Assembly: GCA_002427015.1 (NCBI GenBank)
Contig: DIPE01000070.1
Coordinates: 1 to 7,689, forward strand
Length of the DNA: 7,689 bases
Reading direction: 5' to 3'
Source: Firmicutes bacterium UBA5496
GTDB taxonomy: Bacteria; Bacillota; Proteinivoracia; UBA4975
The position numbers and the translations under genes are program-made. The number at the start of each line of letters is the position of its first letter. Within the stretch, counting starts at the first letter, position 1. A model generated the notes under the pieces. It saw nothing but the letters and a program-made list of their open reading frames with translations, was not told the origin of the DNA and made no database searches. Of the stretch, positions 6,300 to 7,689 are shown one piece after another.

Positions 6300-6545
6300 G
6301 GGGGACCCCGCTGTCGGGAGGGAGACCCCTATTTTGAGGTTAGATGTGTGATGTTGGAATTTGAGCCGAGGTGATAAGTGTAGGGGGGCGGTCTCCGCCC
6401 CCTTCTTGGTAGGACATATATGCAGAGGCGGCGATGTCGCCCTTTCCGGCAGGGAAGACCCCTCCCCAACAAAGGGATCGCATGAATGTAGGGGCGGCGT
6501 CTTGCCGCCCTCTAGAGGTTAGATATTAGAGGTTGGAATTTGAGG
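6300..6545 (+). repeat. Intergenic hairpin-repeat cluster B, related to cluster A
   Basis: This non-coding stretch repeats the modules of the cluster at 1244-1511 in the same orientation. The hairpin unit at 6379-6404 is identical over 26 bases to 1444-1469. It continues through TTGGTAGGACATATATG (compare TTGGCAGGACATAAATG after 1280) into a degenerate copy of the second unit (6421-6472, ending CCCCTCCCCAACAA). Another hairpin, GGGCGGC (6492-6498) with GCCGCCC (6504-6510), follows TGTAGGGG. GATGTTGGAATTTGAG (6350-6365) matches 1482-1497 at 15 of 16 positions. With cluster A it brackets the regulator-importer cassette. Confidence 0.8.
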
Positions 6546-6602
6546 CTAGATGTTTAGTTGCCGGTTAGCACCACGAATGAGGCAGGGTAATACACTGAAG
6601 CA

Positions 6603-6743
6603 GGCAGGAGTTGGTCAGCGTATAATAAGTAATGCTAATTGCACCATATCCTGCCACCAAACGCCGCTTCGGCCAAGTACTGCCGGCATTCGCGGTACCC
6701 GGGGCAGGTTGCCGAATTCGCCGAGGAGGCGTTTGTTAATATA
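6603..6743 (+). other. Structured non-coding stretch, possible small RNA or leader
   Basis: Two strong inverted pairings lie next to each other ahead of a terminator. The first is GGCAGGA (6603-6609) with TCCTGCC (6649-6655), continued by TGGT/ACCA across a symmetric 2x2 loop. The second is AAACGCC (6659-6665) with GGCGTTT (6728-6734), extended past one G/A mismatch by CTTCGGC (6667-6673) with GCCGAGG (6720-6726), 14 pairs in all with one G-T wobble. A TATAAT at 6621-6626 could be a -10 element but has no convincing -35. I do not recognise a known riboswitch or small-RNA family. A 53-codon frame (TTG 6639 to TAG 6798-6800) runs through it without a ribosome binding site, so decayed coding sequence is the alternative. 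Confidence 0.35.
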
Positions 6744-6778
6744 CTGGACCGGGCCATCTGGCCCGGTCCAGGTTTTTT
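6744..6778 (+). terminator. Strong intrinsic terminator upstream of the small exported protein
   Basis: A perfect 12-bp stem, CTGGACCGGGCC (6744-6755) with GGCCCGGTCCAG (6760-6771), closes an ATCT loop and is followed after one G by six T (6773-6778). No recognised gene ends just before it. It therefore terminates either an unannotated RNA from the structured stretch before it or read-through in the leader of the gene at 6842. Confidence 0.85.
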
Positions 6779-6841
6779 GGTAATAGTGAACCGTTTTTAG
6801 CGCTTGTGCATCTAATTGGTAAATAGAAGGAGGCTGAAACA

Positions 6842-7309
6842 ATGAAACGGTTATTTATCCTGACCCTGGTTATACTGGCGCTGGCTGCGGCTCCTGCCTT
6901 TGCCGCCTTGAAGATTCTCCCTGAGGATGTCCAGGAGCGTTTGCATACCCTGGCCCTGGAAGAATATCCGGGTCACCAGGTAGAAGAAAGCTGGGTTCAG
7001 GAGTTTCCTGCTCTCGGCCGGGAAGTGTTCAGAGTTGTTTTGGTAAAAGGCGATGAAAAAGCGGAGGCATACATTGATGTCAGCGCTGAGGCGGCGCTGA
7101 CTACGGCGGAGTTTGATGAAATTGTCGCTTCCGAGGCTGCGGCCCAGGACGAAGATCCGATCTTTACCACCTTAGGGGCTGAGGATACCGGCAGTGTCAT
7201 TGAGGATGACGCTGAAGCTGCTGAGAAAAATATGGTCCCCTGGCTGGCGGGCGGTCTTGTTGCCCTGGCTTTGGCAGGCGGCCTCGTCCTTTACATGAAG
7301 AGGAAGTAG
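6842..7309 (+). CDS. Small exported protein with C-terminal membrane anchor, function unknown
   Basis: This 155-residue protein is not recognised by function. It has a clear signal peptide (residues 1-21, KR then a hydrophobic core, likely cut after AAPAFA) and a compact domain at about 25-96. An acidic linker (about 97-130) and a single C-terminal helix (132-151) ending in a KRK stop-transfer tail complete it. The mature domain should therefore face outward, anchored at its C-terminus; there is no LPXTG sorting motif. The segment from EEYPGHQVEES to EAYIDVSAE resembles PepSY-like domains, where a helix with YPG precedes strands with alternating hydrophobic residues, but this is a weak visual match. 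AAGGAGG (6827-6833) lies eight bases before the ATG, an excellent ribosome site. No clear promoter is seen between the terminator at 6778 and the start. Confidence 0.85.
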   Translation: MKRLFILTLVILALAAAPAFAALKILPEDVQERLHTLALEEYPGHQVEESWVQEFPALGREVFRVVLVKGDEKAEAYIDVSAEAALTTAEFDEIVASEAAAQDEDPIFTTLGAEDTGSVIEDDAEAAEKNMVPWLAGGLVALALAGGLVLYMKRK

Positions 7310-7347
7310 CTTTGAGAGCCACCTGGGATCTCAAAATTACTCTAATG

Positions 7348-7399
7348 TCCCCGAAGTAGCGATATGCAAATCGTATAAGTGCTATAAGGGGAGTTTTTT
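7348..7399 (+). terminator. Possible terminator after the small exported protein
   Basis: TCCCC (7348-7352) pairs with GGGGA (7388-7392), and inside it GTAGC (7356-7360) pairs with GCTAT (7381-7385). Six T follow at 7394-7399 after one G. The stem is interrupted and its loop long, so it is weaker than the other terminators here. The GGGGA strand can also pair downstream (GGGGAGTTT with AAACTGCCC at 7403-7411), which would compete with this fold. Confidence 0.35.
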
Positions 7400-7465
7400 G
7401 CGAAACTGCCCAGGTGTCAAATCTCATGACACTGAGAAGCATGGACGGGAAAAGGCTATTTTGAA

Positions 7466-7630
7466 TTGGTGGCCTGCGGCTTATGCGCGGTGGGGGCAGC
7501 ATTCAAAAAACTTGAGCTGATCTGGAACTACTCCGGGTGGCAGGAGTATGCCAGAAAGCTGCGACAGCAGTATCAGCAGATTACTTTCACCCACCCAGTA
7601 TGCTTCTCTAAATCCGGTTCCGGAAAATAA
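7466..7630 (+). CDS. Short open frame, possible gene remnant
   Basis: A frame opens after the TGA at 7433-7435 and runs to TAA at 7628-7630. Its first possible starts are TTG 7466 and GTG 7469, giving about 54 residues. The middle reads like real protein (FKKLELIWNYSGWQEYARKL, then QQYQQITF), with amphipathic helix character and many Gln and aromatic residues. The frame is followed 20 nt later by a bidirectional terminator, as a true gene end would be. There is no good ribosome binding site and no ATG, so this may be the 3' end of a decayed gene. I cannot name a family. Confidence 0.3.
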   Translation: MVACGLCAVGAAFKKLELIWNYSGWQEYARKLRQQYQQITFTHPVCFSKSGSGK

Positions 7631-7647
7631 AGCGCAAATAAATACCC

Positions 7648-7683
7648 ATGTAAAAACCTGCGGCCACCCGCAGGCTTTTACAT
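7648..7683. terminator. Bidirectional intrinsic terminator
   Basis: CCTGCGG (7657-7663) pairs perfectly with CCGCAGG (7668-7674) around a CCAC loop. It is flanked by ATGTAAAA (7648-7655) and TTTTACAT (7676-7683), which extend the pairing past one A/C mismatch. T-tracts on both strands mean it can end transcripts from the left and from a convergent unit lying right of the window. Confidence 0.8.
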
Positions 7684-7689
7684 TCTGCC

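Noticed and set aside
6692..6700. T-box-like GCGGTACC within the structured stretch
   Set aside because: The T-box consensus would read in the opposite orientation here, the downstream gene on that strand is phnE's 3' side, and no stem I or specifier loop is visible.
6550..6783. Plus-strand open frame of 77 codons before the exported protein
   Set aside because: It runs through the stems and the 12-bp terminator, has no ribosome binding site, and its translation shows no recognisable feature.
7197..7502. Minus-strand open frame of 101 codons at the right end
   Set aside because: It overlaps the C-terminal anchor of the exported protein on the other strand, has no ribosome site, and ends in a low-complexity Pro/Arg/Gln segment. 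The middle part is mildly protein-like but not enough to call.

Overview
The window looks like chromosomal DNA from a Gram-positive, spore-former-type Firmicute (class Clostridia or a near relative). The reasons are strong AAGGAGG-type ribosome binding sites, a lipoprotein-type solute-binding protein, intrinsic terminators after several genes, moderately GC-rich coding sequence, and intergenic clusters of TGTAGGGG-type hairpin repeats. This placement rests on style only; no marker gene is present to fix the genus.

Layout. Positions 3-434 hold the 3' end of a CbiO/EcfA-type ATPase of a cobalt/nickel-type energy-coupling-factor importer. A ZIP-family metal permease follows (511-1224), so the left edge is a transition-metal uptake area. 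A repeat cluster (about 1244-1511) separates it from the main block. That block is a MocR/PdxR-type regulator on the minus strand (1520-2941), divergent from a complete phosphonate-type ABC importer on the plus strand: lipoprotein PhnD (3089-3961), ATPase PhnC (3983-4750) and a permease with two fused PhnE domains (4737-6281). An intrinsic terminator overlaps the end of phnE. A second repeat cluster (about 6300-6545), related to the first and in the same orientation, follows. Next come a structured stretch ending in a very strong terminator (6603-6778), a small exported protein with a C-terminal membrane anchor (6842-7309), and a poorly understood tail with hairpins, one short open frame (7466-7630) and a bidirectional terminator (7650-7683).

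How the genes work together. PhnD should capture a phosphonate-like ligand outside the membrane, the fused PhnE should form the channel and PhnC should power it. The MocR protein has a winged-helix DNA-binding domain joined to an aminotransferase-fold domain with its PLP lysine intact. Two nearly identical 15-bp boxes, TGTAYCGATACACTT, lie 110 bp apart on either side of the divergent promoters and are the best operator candidates. The most interesting reading is a self-contained cassette in which a PLP-bearing regulator senses an amine-containing phosphonate (or related compound) and controls its own importer. No catabolic gene for such a compound lies in the window, and one PhnD residue argues against a simple 2-aminoethylphosphonate assignment.
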